Below, piece after piece: positions 44,766 to 54,385 of a stretch of DNA of 64,000 nucleotides. Both the position numbers and the translations under genes were made by a program. The stretch's first letter is position 1; each line of letters begins with the position of its first letter. The stretch is from Pseudomonadota bacterium. GTDB lineage: Bacteria; Pseudomonadota; Gammaproteobacteria; Steroidobacterales; JBCBZW01. The notes under the pieces were generated by a model. The model saw only the letters and a list, made by a program, of their open reading frames with translations, was not told the origin of the DNA and ran no database searches. The stretch lies in NCBI GenBank assembly GCA_039815145.1, contig JBCBZW010000006.1, positions 1 through 64,000 on the forward strand, read 5' to 3'.

Positions 44766-46016
44766 TCAGGCGCTCTGGCGGAGCTCGCGATAGTTGTCAT
44801 AAAGGGGGCCGAGCACACGCTCAGGGGCGTAGGGCGTCACGGCTTCGACACACGCCTGATCCAAGCGTTCGCGGGGCATTGAGGCGGACAGGGTCATCAC
44901 CCGGGCCACGGCCGCAGCGAAGTGCTCCGCGCTGCGTTCGTGGGTCGGGATCACCCACCCGTTTACCCCATCGCGTAACACGCGTCGCACTTCCCCGACG
45001 TCGCTGGCGACGGCGGGCAGGCCGGTGGCCATCGCCTCCAGCAGGGCGATCGGCATCCCCTCGTAGCGTGAGGGAAGCAGGAACACATCAGCGCCGTGCA
45101 GGTAGGCGCCGATCGCCTCCGGCGGCAGCAGGCCAGTGATGTGCACGCGCTCGGCCACGCCGAGAGATCGGGCAGTCGTCTCCAGTTGCTGGCGCAGGCT
45201 GCCGTCCCCCACGTAGACCAGACCCCACTCTCGACCGTCGTCGTTCTGCGCCAGGCGCGCCAGTGTACGCAGCGCGAGGGCGGGCTCCTTCTGCGACTCC
45301 AGCCGCCCTACCTGCACCATCAGCGCGGCGTTCTCACCTAATCCCAAGCGCTGGCACAGCGCCTGTCGAGCCTCGCCTCGGACGGCGAGCTGCGGCACGG
45401 CGAAGCGATCGCTATCGAACCAGGTGGGCGTGAATCGCACGCGACTGGCAAGGGTCGGATAGCGTTGCTTGAACCCGTCCACAGCGCTCTGAAACACGCT
45501 GAAGACGCTGGCGGTCCGAGCGATCAGGCGCGACTCCAGGGCGAAGTACAGCCCGGGCAGATGGCGCCAGCGGATGTCGCTCCCGCGGTCGTAGAGCACC
45601 GCGCTGTCCTGGTGCAGGATCGCGCTGATCTGCGTTCCCCGCGGCAGCAGGGCGACGGGCTCGAGGCGATGCACTTCGGCCACGTCGTAAGCGCTGCGAT
45701 CCACCAGGCCCCGACGCGGCGCGAGCGCGGCGAGGTAGCGGACCGTCGCAGGCACGCGCGGCTGACGCGAGGGGTCGTCCACGGCGTAGGTGGCGAAGTG
45801 GCGATAGGTGTTGCCCCGCAGCTGGCAACTGAGCCAGCGCCCGACGGGCCGGGTTTGGGCATCCGTGGTCAGCCCTACGACGCTGAACTCGATGTCCTCC
45901 GGCGCCCACCCGATCAATCCGCGGATAAAGGTTTCGATACCCCCCGGCACCGTGCCTAAGGGATCGGATGGGTAGAAGATGCGCACGCGTGTGGTGGGCG
46001 GGGTCGGTGCGTTCAT
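44766..46016 (-). CDS. GT4-family glycosyltransferase
   Basis: A 416-residue GT-B enzyme. N-terminal loop IFYPSDPLGTVPGGIETFIRG; C-terminal donor site LMVQVGRLESQKEP, HITGLLPPEAIGAYLHGADV and LLPSRYEGMPIALLEAMATG, in which the EGMPIALLEA block carries the nucleotide-sugar-binding Glu. It is one of three GT4 genes in a row that should add successive sugars to the lipid-linked repeat unit on the cytoplasmic face. A 101-bp gap to the exosortase gene contains a TAGAAT box (44745-44750, - strand) and may hold an internal promoter. Confidence 0.9.
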   Translation of the reverse strand: MNAPTPPTTRVRIFYPSDPLGTVPGGIETFIRGLIGWAPEDIEFSVVGLTTDAQTRPVGRWLSCQLRGNTYRHFATYAVDDPSRQPRVPATVRYLAALAPRRGLVDRSAYDVAEVHRLEPVALLPRGTQISAILHQDSAVLYDRGSDIRWRHLPGLYFALESRLIARTASVFSVFQSAVDGFKQRYPTLASRVRFTPTWFDSDRFAVPQLAVRGEARQALCQRLGLGENAALMVQVGRLESQKEPALALRTLARLAQNDDGREWGLVYVGDGSLRQQLETTARSLGVAERVHITGLLPPEAIGAYLHGADVFLLPSRYEGMPIALLEAMATGLPAVASDVGEVRRVLRDGVNGWVIPTHERSAEHFAAAVARVMTLSASMPRERLDQACVEAVTPYAPERVLGPLYDNYRELRQSA

Positions 46017-46020
46017 GCGA

Positions 46021-47187
46021 TCACCTGGCGGGCGCGGTGGTCGGCGCCACCTGTTCGATGAGGGCGGCCGTGTCGCGAATCATCGCCTGTACGGTGAACG
46101 ACTCGCACACCCGATCGCGCCCGGTCGCACCCAGGCGAGCCGCCTTGGGTCGGTCCGCCGCTAGGGCCCCCAGTGCTTCGCTCAACGCGGGCACATCGCC
46201 CGGCGGCACCAGCCAGCCGGTCCGGTCTGCCTCGATCGCCTCGCCCATTCCACCCATCCGCGTGGCGATCATCGGCGTGCCCATGGCCAGGGATTCCAAC
46301 ATCGCCATGGAGAAGGTCTCGACGCTGGTCGAGGCCAGCACGCTGGCATCGGCCAGGGCGTAGAGCGGCCGCGTGTCCTGCACGTCGCCGAGCAGATGCA
46401 CCCACCGGCTGAGCGCGAGGCTGCGCCGCTGCGCCTCGATCTGTTCGCGCATCTCCCCATCGCCTGCCAGCACCAGGTGTAGCCCGCGATGAGGTTGCTC
46501 GGCGAGGGCTCGCAGCAGCAGCAGATGCCCCTTTTCTCGCCGCAAGCGCGCGACGCAGATCAGCACCGGCGCGTCCTCCTCGATGCCTAGGGTGGCGCGC
46601 AGGGCACGCGCCGCCGCTTCGTGCGCCGGTGCCGGTGCAAAGCGCTCGGCATCCACGCCGTTGTAGACCACTGCCGCGCGAGGTGCGAGCTCCGGGAAGC
46701 GCTCGATCCAATGGGTCGCCTGCGCGCGGCAGACGAACACCACGCGGGCGCAGCGGGCGATCAGAGGCCGGTAGAGCCAGCGATCGAAACGTTCCTCGCG
46801 GGCGGATAGGTTCTGGGTCGTGTGCAGCGCCACCACCAACTCGGGCCTGCCCCGCAACGGACTCAACCACCGCGCGAGGGACGCGTAGAACAGGGAGATC
46901 TGCAAGGTGCAGTGGATCACCGCGAAGCGATGCGTGCGCATGAGGCGCACGAGTTCCCAGACGAGGGACCACCCGAAGCGCCCGCGACGTTGCAGTCGGT
47001 GGAACACCACCTGAGTGCGGTCGATCTCCTCGAGCTGATCCAGGTTCTCGCCGAAGGTGGCCAGATGCACGGCGAAGCCCTGGCGAGCGAGTCCGTTGGC
47101 CAAGCTGATGGCCTGGGTCTCCGCCCCGGCACGCACGAGGGAGGGCAGCAGCAGGAGAATCGGTGACGGTCCGTTGGACGGGCTCAT
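46021..47187 (-). CDS. GT4-family glycosyltransferase
   Basis: A 388-residue GT-B glycosyltransferase. LLLPSLVRAGAETQAISLANG is the acceptor-side start; VVYNGVDAERFAPA, LICVARLRREKGHLLLLRAL and ASTSVETFSMAMLESLAMG form the donor-side Rossmann motifs typical of GT4. It lies 4 bp upstream of the next GT4 gene and 12 bp downstream of another, so all three are co-transcribed. Sugar specificity cannot be read from sequence. Confidence 0.9.
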   Translation of the reverse strand: MSPSNGPSPILLLLPSLVRAGAETQAISLANGLARQGFAVHLATFGENLDQLEEIDRTQVVFHRLQRRGRFGWSLVWELVRLMRTHRFAVIHCTLQISLFYASLARWLSPLRGRPELVVALHTTQNLSAREERFDRWLYRPLIARCARVVFVCRAQATHWIERFPELAPRAAVVYNGVDAERFAPAPAHEAAARALRATLGIEEDAPVLICVARLRREKGHLLLLRALAEQPHRGLHLVLAGDGEMREQIEAQRRSLALSRWVHLLGDVQDTRPLYALADASVLASTSVETFSMAMLESLAMGTPMIATRMGGMGEAIEADRTGWLVPPGDVPALSEALGALAADRPKAARLGATGRDRVCESFTVQAMIRDTAALIEQVAPTTAPAR

Positions 47188-47199
47188 GGGCGCGAGCGG

Positions 47200-48366
47200 T
47201 CAGGAGGTGGGCAGCGACAGCGACGAGCGCGCGTGAGTCGCATCAGCCCCCCGGTCGCCTGGCGTTGCCCCGGTACTCAGGTGTCGCTCCACCACCGCCG
47301 CAGGCGCGTAATGGGCCAGCGCGAAGTTCCGACATCGCTCCGCCATGGCCCGCAGGGTTGGAGGATCAGCCAGCAGCGCATCGAGTTCCCGCGCCATGGT
47401 GTGCACGTCGCCACTTACGGCTAGCCCCAAGCCGTGGCGGGCGATCAGTCCATCGGGATCGAAGAAGCTCACCACCGGCACGCCGCGAATCCACGCCTGC
47501 AGGAAGGAGTTTGGAAAGCCCTCGCTATCGGAGGTGTTGACGAACACCCGCGCACGGGCGAACTGGCTGTTGACCTCGTGGTACGGCACGGCGCCGAGCA
47601 TCGCCAGGTTGGGGATCTGCTCGGCCTGTGCTCGTACCTCATCGTAGAGGGGCGCGAAGCCGGGCACGGCACCGCCGATCATCGCCAGTTGCCAGCGCCC
47701 CAAGGCTCTGGCCAGCTCGGGCACGAGCTCCGGTCGCTTGAAGTCGCGCAGGTTGTTCACCCAGAGGACGTCCACGTCGCGCTCGCCATCGAGGGCCTCG
47801 CCTGGCAACTCGACAGCCATCGGAATCGGCGTGCTCTCGAGGCCATAGTGTTCGCGCAAGAGCTCGCGTTGATGCTCGCCCTGGGCGGAGATGAAGTCGG
47901 CGCGCTTGAGTCCGTACTCGTAGAGCTTGCGGTCACGCCAGAAGCGAATCAGCTGTTGGCCGGGAATGCAGTCTGTGTCGTGGGCCACCCGAAACACGAA
48001 GCGTCGTCCGTGGCGCGCGGCGTGCCAGGCCGTCAGTCCGGTGATCATCCCCGCACACGACTGGTAGTACACATCGGCGTCCGCGGCCACGAGGGCGCGC
48101 AGGATGCCGCTCGCCCGTGGATGGAGAAAGCGCAGCACGGGAAAGCCCGCGCGCTCGTCGTAGGCGGTGTGCACGCGAATGTCGTCGATCACCTCATCCG
48201 CGGCCTGCCCGTGATCCTTGACGAGCATGTGCACGTCCCATCCCGCGGCAACGTAGGCGCGCGCCAGCAAGGTCTGCTGAACGGACTCCCCGCCGAAGTA
48301 ATCCCCTCCCGCGCGAGGGTTGAGGACGGGGTAGTTGTCCAACCCCACGAAGCAGATGCGGGGCAT
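47200..48366 (-). CDS. GT4-like glycosyltransferase
   Basis: A 388-residue protein starting MPRICFVGLDNYPVLNPRAGGDYFGGE, a typical GT-B N terminus. The donor half includes DVLWVNNLRDFKRPEL, AMIGGAVPGFAPLYDEV and NTSDSEGFPNSFLQAWIRG, the last equivalent to the E-x7-E donor-binding block but with Gln-Ala-Trp in the second part. It starts 3 bp after the polymerase gene. Third sugar transferase of the exopolysaccharide operon. Confidence 0.86.
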   Translation of the reverse strand: MPRICFVGLDNYPVLNPRAGGDYFGGESVQQTLLARAYVAAGWDVHMLVKDHGQAADEVIDDIRVHTAYDERAGFPVLRFLHPRASGILRALVAADADVYYQSCAGMITGLTAWHAARHGRRFVFRVAHDTDCIPGQQLIRFWRDRKLYEYGLKRADFISAQGEHQRELLREHYGLESTPIPMAVELPGEALDGERDVDVLWVNNLRDFKRPELVPELARALGRWQLAMIGGAVPGFAPLYDEVRAQAEQIPNLAMLGAVPYHEVNSQFARARVFVNTSDSEGFPNSFLQAWIRGVPVVSFFDPDGLIARHGLGLAVSGDVHTMARELDALLADPPTLRAMAERCRNFALAHYAPAAVVERHLSTGATPGDRGADATHARSSLSLPTS

Positions 48367-48369
48367 GGC

Positions 48370-49791
48370 TCAGCCCGCCGTGGGCGTGCGGCCGAGGGCG
48401 CCCGCCGGCGAAAGCGCACCCGCGCCACCGGCCACTGCGGGTCGCGCCGCCAGTCGCGTGGTCACCGGCTGGCGATAGCGCTGCAGGGAGTGGACGCTGA
48501 AGGCGGAGAAGATGGCCAGCAAGGTGAAGACGTAGTGCTGGTAGTCCACCACCTGGAAGCGCAGAAACTCGATCTTCATCGAGTCGAACAGGAAGGTGAG
48601 CAACACCACCACCCCCAGGCGCGGAAACTCGGACGCCATGTCCTGGGCACGCTCCCACCGCGAAGCGCGCAACCAATGCAGGCCCGCGGTCGCGAACCAG
48701 GCCATCCAAGCGATGAACCCTACCAGCCCCAAGGAGTAGAGCAGGAACAGGTAGAGGTTGTGGGGATAGCCGATGTACACCTCGCGCAGAAACCTTGGCG
48801 TCATGTACTCGAGCACGATGCGCGGTCCGTGGCCGAAGGTGAGCGCATCGGGGATACGCTCGATCACCTCGAACCACCCGCTGCGGCTATCCGGCACCAG
48901 CCCCTGGAACTCCGTACCCGCGAGGCGGGTGAACAGCGTGTCGAAGGGCGTGTAGGTGACGATGATCAAGCCGGCGATCACCACCGAGACCGCCCCCGCC
49001 GCGAACGCGGTGATGACCCTGGCGGCGCCGAGGGTGCGGCGGAAGACGATGAGGAACATCGCAGCCCCGAAGATCAGCGCCAGGAAGCCGCCCCGCGAGC
49101 CCGTCGCGATCAGCATCGCCACGTTGGCGAACAGCAACGCCACGAGCAGCGCGCGCGTGGTGAGGCCCGGCAAACGCATCAAGGCGTAGCCCAGGATCAG
49201 ACACTGCAGGACCAGAAAACCCGCGTTCGGTCCCGCCGGGCCGAAGGGCCCCAGCAAGCGTCCCTTGTCCTCGAGGTTGCGCCCGACGGACCACTCGGAG
49301 ACGCCGAACACGTTCACCGCATCGAACCCGAGGGTGATCTGAACGGCGAAGAACAGCAATACGGCCACGTCCAGTCCGATCAGGAGCTTGAGCACGAACT
49401 GCGGATCCGGGAAGCGCCGAAAGTGATTGAACAGCAGATAGAAGAAGGCGAACCCGGAGAAGACGTTGAACAGGTAAATCACCTGCTGCCCGTAGGTGGA
49501 GGGGATGCTGGTGGCCACTGACAGCAGGTAGGCCAGCACCACCAAGCTGGTGGGCAACAGATAGGGCACCTCGCGCAGGCGCCCCTGGAACAAGAACGCG
49601 GCAAATGTGAGGTACACCATCCCCACGTTGAGGGTGCCGTAGCGCGAGGCAATGAGCTGGAACGGCAGCATCAGGACCAGCAACGCGATCGGGTAACGTT
49701 CGGGCAGCGCGTAGCTCGCCACGAACACCGACAGCGCGCCGAGCAGGCCGAAGGCGAGCTGGATGCCGTGTTCGTTGATGAGGTCCATCAT
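48370..49791 (-). CDS. O-antigen ligase/polymerase-like membrane protein (Wzy candidate)
   Basis: A 473-residue polytopic protein with 10-12 hydrophobic segments and a large periplasmic loop in the second half, as in the Wzy/WaaL family. ATGSRGGFLALIFGAAMFLI and GHGPRIVLEY fall where catalytic-loop residues of this family (RG..; GxG/H) occur. Its start overlaps the preceding stop (TGATG). In an operon with Wzz- and Wza-like proteins it is most likely the polymerase that joins repeat units at the periplasmic face. The very C-terminal 30 residues are Ala/Gly/Pro-rich and may be disordered. Confidence 0.82.
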   Translation of the reverse strand: MMDLINEHGIQLAFGLLGALSVFVASYALPERYPIALLVLMLPFQLIASRYGTLNVGMVYLTFAAFLFQGRLREVPYLLPTSLVVLAYLLSVATSIPSTYGQQVIYLFNVFSGFAFFYLLFNHFRRFPDPQFVLKLLIGLDVAVLLFFAVQITLGFDAVNVFGVSEWSVGRNLEDKGRLLGPFGPAGPNAGFLVLQCLILGYALMRLPGLTTRALLVALLFANVAMLIATGSRGGFLALIFGAAMFLIVFRRTLGAARVITAFAAGAVSVVIAGLIIVTYTPFDTLFTRLAGTEFQGLVPDSRSGWFEVIERIPDALTFGHGPRIVLEYMTPRFLREVYIGYPHNLYLFLLYSLGLVGFIAWMAWFATAGLHWLRASRWERAQDMASEFPRLGVVVLLTFLFDSMKIEFLRFQVVDYQHYVFTLLAIFSAFSVHSLQRYRQPVTTRLAARPAVAGGAGALSPAGALGRTPTAG

Positions 49792-50840
49792 CAGGATTGA
49801 TCGCCCATGCTCGTGAACGGCCGCGCGAGCGGCTCGCCGATGAAGATGCCCTGCCCCGGCATCGCCACGCTCTTCCAGTACGCCTCGATCAGGCTCTCAC
49901 CGCCATGGTAACGGCGCAGGAGCACGGCGGGGTCGGGGAACTTCTCTCGATAGGCGCAGGGCTCTGCCACCGTGCCGTAGCTCGCCGTCGCCCCGGCTTC
50001 GAGCCAGCGCAGGGCGCTCATCTGAGGGCTGTCGTCCAAGCGGCCTCCGCTCGAGGTGAGGTGATCGGCGACGGCGCCGGGGAGGAAACGATTGCTCTTC
50101 AGCCCCGCCACCTCCTTGGCGCCCGTGAAGTAGAAGAGCACGTCGTCGCGTCCACGCAGGGCATCCGTTCGCTCGTGGCGAAGGCGTAGGGTGCCAGTCC
50201 ACTCGGTCACCAGGTCATCAAAGGCGACCGCCCTCACACTGCGCCGGCGATCGCTGGTCTGCACCAGGTAGCCCGTGCCCGTGGGCTGGGTGCCGTCCGC
50301 GGCGCGCCCACGCTCGACCAGGGCCCGCCCCTCTTTCTCATTCCGCGCCGCCAACAGCATGGCGGGACGGATACCGTGGTCCTGCCAGGGCATCGCGCTG
50401 TCGCTGTCGAAGTACGCCGAGCGTCGCGTCTGCCCGCAGGGCTTGGCACACCACTGCTCGTCGAAACCGGCCGCAAAGGCCGTCGTCATGGACATGCACT
50501 TCACCCGATAGGGTCGCATCCACGCCAGCACGTAGGCCTGCACGTGGGCCGGCGTCTGCGCCAGCACCTGCCTGCGAATACGCGTCAGGCGATCGGCATT
50601 CACCCGGGGCTGATCCGGCGGTAGCGCCACCTCGATCAACTGGTCGGGCGGAATGCCCCGTTCCTCCACGTAGTGCTGAGCGAGGCGCAGGCTAAGGGGA
50701 TCGTTCGCATTGGCGATCACGGCGACCTCGTGCGGACTGAAGGCCGCCCACGAAGTCGCGGCCCCGACCAGCCAGGCCAGAACGCCGGCCAGCGCCAAGC
50801 GGGGCGCGGCCCTAGCCGACTGCTTCTTGCTCGTCGCCAC
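49791..50840 (-). CDS. TIGR03790-like exported protein of EPS locus
   Basis: A 349-residue protein with a signal peptide (LALAGVLAWLVGAATSWAA). VAVIANANDPLSLRLAQHYVEERGIP is the recognisable start of the TIGR03790 family, of unknown function. Three Cys residues cluster in KCMSMTTAF to WCAKPCGQ. MSALRWLEAGATASYGTVAEPCAY is a second conserved-looking block. The start overlaps the end of the ATPase gene by 29 bp. Its role in exopolysaccharide or exosortase biology is unknown. Confidence 0.75.
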   Translation of the reverse strand: MATSKKQSARAAPRLALAGVLAWLVGAATSWAAFSPHEVAVIANANDPLSLRLAQHYVEERGIPPDQLIEVALPPDQPRVNADRLTRIRRQVLAQTPAHVQAYVLAWMRPYRVKCMSMTTAFAAGFDEQWCAKPCGQTRRSAYFDSDSAMPWQDHGIRPAMLLAARNEKEGRALVERGRAADGTQPTGTGYLVQTSDRRRSVRAVAFDDLVTEWTGTLRLRHERTDALRGRDDVLFYFTGAKEVAGLKSNRFLPGAVADHLTSSGGRLDDSPQMSALRWLEAGATASYGTVAEPCAYREKFPDPAVLLRRYHGGESLIEAYWKSVAMPGQGIFIGEPLARPFTSMGDQS

Positions 50841-51654
50841 CGGTGAAGATGCCCCCTTGCTTGCGGTCCCGAACCACCTCCTTCACCAGACCCTCATCGA
50901 TCTGCGAGAGGTTCGCGGCATAGCCGTAGACGAGGGTTACATCGCACAGGGAGTTGATCACCCGCGGCACGCCCTGGCTGTGGTACCAGAGCAGCTTGCG
51001 CGCCTTCTCGTCGAACAGCTCCGGATCTCCCCCCACCACCTGCAGGCGATGGCGAATGTACGCGTGCGCCTCATCGACGCTGAGCGTATCCAGGTGGTGA
51101 GCGATGAGGATGCGCTGGGCGAACTGGGTGAGCTCGGGTTTGCGAAGCTTGTCGCGCAGCTGCGGCTGCCCTACCAGGATGAGCTGCAGCACCTGATTCT
51201 TGTCGGCGTTGACGTTGGAGAGCATGCGCAGCTCCTCGAGCGTCTCCACGCTGAGGTTCTGCGCTTCATCGATAATCAACACGGTGCGCCGCGACTGGGC
51301 GTACTCCTCGATCACGAAGTTGATGAACAGCTCGTACATCTCGACCTTGTCGAGGTTCTTGTACTCCAGGTTGAAGGCCATCAGCACCCACTGCAGGAGC
51401 TCACCGAAGGACTCGTGCGTGTTGGTGATCAGACCCACCGTCATGTCCGACTCGATCTCGTTCAGCACCTGGCGGATGAGCGTGGTCTTGCCCGAGCCGA
51501 TCTCACCGGTCACCACGGTGAAGCCGGCGTTGCTCATCAGGCCGTACTGAAGCATCGTGAGCGCCGCGCGATGCTTGGCGCCGAGGTAGAGGAAGTCGGG
51601 GTCCGGCAGCAGGGAGAACGGCTTCTCGGAGAAGCCGTAGTAGGCCTCATACAT
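50812..51654 (-). CDS. Exosortase/EPS-locus AAA ATPase (ExeA/GspA-like)
   Basis: A 280-residue AAA+ ATPase. MYEAYYGFSEKPFSLLPDPD is the typical start of the GspA/ExeA-like family that accompanies exosortase loci. Walker A is TGEIGSGKTT (residues 49-58), Walker B VLIIDEAQNLS, followed by LRMLSNVNADKNQVLQLILVG with sensor and arginine elements. It lacks a C-terminal membrane and peptidoglycan-binding part. It probably energises or regulates polymer assembly. Confidence 0.88.
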   Translation of the reverse strand: MYEAYYGFSEKPFSLLPDPDFLYLGAKHRAALTMLQYGLMSNAGFTVVTGEIGSGKTTLIRQVLNEIESDMTVGLITNTHESFGELLQWVLMAFNLEYKNLDKVEMYELFINFVIEEYAQSRRTVLIIDEAQNLSVETLEELRMLSNVNADKNQVLQLILVGQPQLRDKLRKPELTQFAQRILIAHHLDTLSVDEAHAYIRHRLQVVGGDPELFDEKARKLLWYHSQGVPRVINSLCDVTLVYGYAANLSQIDEGLVKEVVRDRKQGGIFTGGDEQEAVG

Positions 51655-51699
51655 CGGGCGTTACCCCCGACCCGTGGCGCCACGAGAGGCCCGGGGTGC

Positions 51700-52521
51700 T
51701 CACAAGGGGTAGCCCGCCACGCCGTCGGTCATGGTGAGCACGGTGCCGGCCAGGTTGACGTCCTTCAGCAGCTCAGCCGCCTGGCGCAACTCCTGCTGGC
51801 GGGTACCCGCATCGCGCACCACCAGGAGGAAGGCGTCGGCGAGGGGCGAGAAGGCGAGCACGTCGTCCGTGGTGCATACGGGCGGAAGATCGAAGATCAC
51901 CAGACGCTCGGGATAGCGATGGGTGATGTCATCGATGAGTTGATGCATCTTCGGTGCGGAGAGCATCTCCGAGGCGTCTTCCTGCCCTTCGCGACCCGGC
52001 AGGATCACGAGCCGATCCATGCCCGGATTGACCAACACCTGCGATAGGGGCAGCTCGGAGAACATGTAGTCGGCGATGCCCACCTCGATCTCGTTCTCGA
52101 AGCCGAGCAGGCGATGCACGCTCGGGCGTCGCAGATCCAGGTCCACCAGCAGCACCGTGTGGTTGACCTCGCGGGAGAGGCTGATCGCCAGGTTCAAAGC
52201 GGTGACGGACTTGCCCTCCCCCGGTCCCGGGCTGGTCACCGCCAGGGAGTTCCAGCGATGCGAGCGCATCGACTGCAGCACCCGCGTGCGCAGCATGCGG
52301 AAGGCATCGGCGCCAGGATCGCGGTCGCGATGGGCGACGATGCGGTTGCGTTCCAACACCTGGGCATCGGTGCCGATGACGCGGGTCTGCGTGTAGCGCA
52401 CCGCGGCGGCCGGCTGCCCGCCGGAGGTCGGCTCCGTGCGCTCGACCCGACGCGGGGCTACCGTTTGGTTGGCGTTACGCTCGCGACGTGCGCGGTCGAG
52501 CGCTTCTTTGATCTTTTCCAT
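51700..52521 (-). CDS. Tyrosine-protein kinase (BY-kinase, CpsD/CapB type)
   Basis: A 273-residue soluble BY-kinase. Walker A SPGPGEGKSVTALNLA, Walker A' LLVDLDLRRPSVHRLLG and Walker B VIFDLPPV are the bacterial tyrosine kinase set. The start MEKIKEALDRARRER is typical of exosortase-linked autokinases. The C terminus ends GVAGYPL with a single Tyr instead of a tyrosine cluster. It should work with the adjacent Wzz-like protein to control polymer length. Confidence 0.88.
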   Translation of the reverse strand: MEKIKEALDRARRERNANQTVAPRRVERTEPTSGGQPAAAVRYTQTRVIGTDAQVLERNRIVAHRDRDPGADAFRMLRTRVLQSMRSHRWNSLAVTSPGPGEGKSVTALNLAISLSREVNHTVLLVDLDLRRPSVHRLLGFENEIEVGIADYMFSELPLSQVLVNPGMDRLVILPGREGQEDASEMLSAPKMHQLIDDITHRYPERLVIFDLPPVCTTDDVLAFSPLADAFLLVVRDAGTRQQELRQAAELLKDVNLAGTVLTMTDGVAGYPL

Positions 52522-52588
52522 CAGCTCACTTCCGATTCACGAAGCCGCGCCCAGCGCGGTGAAAGCACGTTGTGTGGATCATGCAGGC

Positions 52589-54316
52589 TCACAGGCCGAT
52601 GCTCCGGGTCAGTACCCCCCACAGGGTGGGCAGCTCCACGATCAGCACGTGCACGAGGGCGAGCCCGATGAGGAGCGCCGCGAACACACCCGCCGCGGTC
52701 AACAAGGCCACCTGCGAACGCGCGCCGGCGGTCATGGCGGGCGTTGCCCCGATCACGGGAATACTGGCAAGGGGCGCGTCACCGAACACGTCGATCACCC
52801 CGTTGCGACCGCGCACGGTGCTGTCCAACGCCTCCAGCGTCGCGGCGAGGAAAATCGCCAGGAAGAGGCTCATCACCAGGCCGAGGAACAGGATCGCCCC
52901 TCGATTAGGCGAGTAGGGCTCGAAGGGCAGCGACGGATCCTCGATGGTCACGAAACGCTGTCCGCGTCGCTGTTCCTCCACCTGCTGGGCCACGCGAGCG
53001 TCGAGTTCCTGGGCCTTCACCGACTGGTACTGGCTCTGCAGGTTGCTCAGATCCCGGCTGATAGTGCTGTAGTTCAGCTCCACCTGGGGCAGGCGCGAGA
53101 TGGCCGCCTCCAGTTCGGCGATCTGCCGAGTCTGCTCCTGCCTCGAGGTCTGCAGGGTGTTGACGTCCGCGATCGCGGTGGCAAGGTCCGCCCGCAGGCG
53201 AATCTCCGTGTCCGTGAGCAGCTCATCGGCGCCGCCGGCCTGCGCAGCCTGCGACTCCAGCTCCGCCACCTGCTGCTGCAGGCGAACCACCTCGGGGTGG
53301 TTGTCCGTGTAGCGCTCGCGAGCCGCTGCCAGCTCCGCCCGGGCAGAGGCCAACTCCGGGCCCTCGTCAGCGAGGCGACCGCTTTCGATAGCCCGCTGCA
53401 GGGCTTCCACCTGCCGGCGCATGGCCACGACGTCCGGGTGACTCTCGCCGTAGCGTGAACTCAGCAAGCGTAGCTGGGACTCTGCCTCGACCAGCTGCTC
53501 GCGGGGTAACAACCCTCGCTGGCTACCGCTGCCGGCGAGTTGATCCGCCACGGTGGCCAACTCCGCCCTTAGGTAGATAATGCGTTGCTCTTGCGCGGCC
53601 AGGCGACGATCGGTCTCCAGGCGCGCAGCCTCCACCCGAGCCAGCAATTGACTGTTGCTCTCGTACGAGCCCGGGAGCGAGCCCTCGTTGACCGCGCGGA
53701 ACTGGGCGAGCTGCTGCTCTAGGGCCTGGATCTGCTCTTCGATGCGACCCGCCTCACTACCGAGGAACCGCGCACGTTCGCTGAAGCGAGACTCGCGGAT
53801 AAGTATGTTCTCCCGCTCGTACAGGCTGACCAGGCGCCCAACGACCCGCTGCGCCGTGGTCGGCACGGGATCGTCGAAGGCGAGGGAGAAGGTCACGACC
53901 GACTCGGTAGGGCGACCGCGCGAGTCGACGCTCTCGGCGGTGAACTGCTCGAGGGTGAAGTTCTGCTGAAGTTTGTCCACCCGCTCGCTCAGCGAGAGGT
54001 CCTCGCTGTCGTACAGGCGCACCTCACGCAGCAAGGGCGCCAGCTTCTCCGTGGTCAGGACCCGCTGGGTGACCCGGGCGATCTGCCGGGCGGGCAGCTC
54101 CTCGGCGGCGTCGGTCTGCGCGGTCATGTCCGAGGGCTCTACGTAGATCGTGGCCATCGAGCGATAGGTGGCCGGCCACACCAGCGCGACGAACAGCGTT
54201 AGCAGCACGCCGCACACCAAGGCGGCCAGGAAGGGCCAGCGGCGGCGGCGCAGAGCGGCCATGAGCTGGGCGATCTGGTTCTCGAGCGGCGGCGGCGCGG
54301 ATGACTCCTGCTGCAC
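52589..54316 (-). CDS. Wzz-family polysaccharide chain-length determinant
   Basis: A 575-residue protein with a GTG start (MQQESSAPPPLENQ) preceded by AGGAG. An N-terminal membrane segment (WPFLAALVCGVLLTLFVALV) follows ALRRRR, then the Wzz beta domain (YRSMATIYVEPSD), long coiled-coil helices (about residues 180-460), a FEPYSPNRGAILFLGLVMSL segment with the family Pro-rich motif, and a final membrane helix after residue 535. It is an inner-membrane oligomer controlling chain length with the downstream kinase. Confidence 0.9.
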   Translation of the reverse strand: MQQESSAPPPLENQIAQLMAALRRRRWPFLAALVCGVLLTLFVALVWPATYRSMATIYVEPSDMTAQTDAAEELPARQIARVTQRVLTTEKLAPLLREVRLYDSEDLSLSERVDKLQQNFTLEQFTAESVDSRGRPTESVVTFSLAFDDPVPTTAQRVVGRLVSLYERENILIRESRFSERARFLGSEAGRIEEQIQALEQQLAQFRAVNEGSLPGSYESNSQLLARVEAARLETDRRLAAQEQRIIYLRAELATVADQLAGSGSQRGLLPREQLVEAESQLRLLSSRYGESHPDVVAMRRQVEALQRAIESGRLADEGPELASARAELAAARERYTDNHPEVVRLQQQVAELESQAAQAGGADELLTDTEIRLRADLATAIADVNTLQTSRQEQTRQIAELEAAISRLPQVELNYSTISRDLSNLQSQYQSVKAQELDARVAQQVEEQRRGQRFVTIEDPSLPFEPYSPNRGAILFLGLVMSLFLAIFLAATLEALDSTVRGRNGVIDVFGDAPLASIPVIGATPAMTAGARSQVALLTAAGVFAALLIGLALVHVLIVELPTLWGVLTRSIGL

Positions 54317-54385
54317 GGTTGTGCATCTCCTACTGAATGGAAGCTGGGGTGGCGTCCGCGCTGTCGCGCTAACGCCCTGATATCG

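Noticed and set aside
41883-49521. Long + strand frames (473, 471 and 695 codons) opposite the EPS operon
   Set aside because: They overlap well-supported - strand genes and have His/Gln/Arg-rich compositions typical of antisense shadows.
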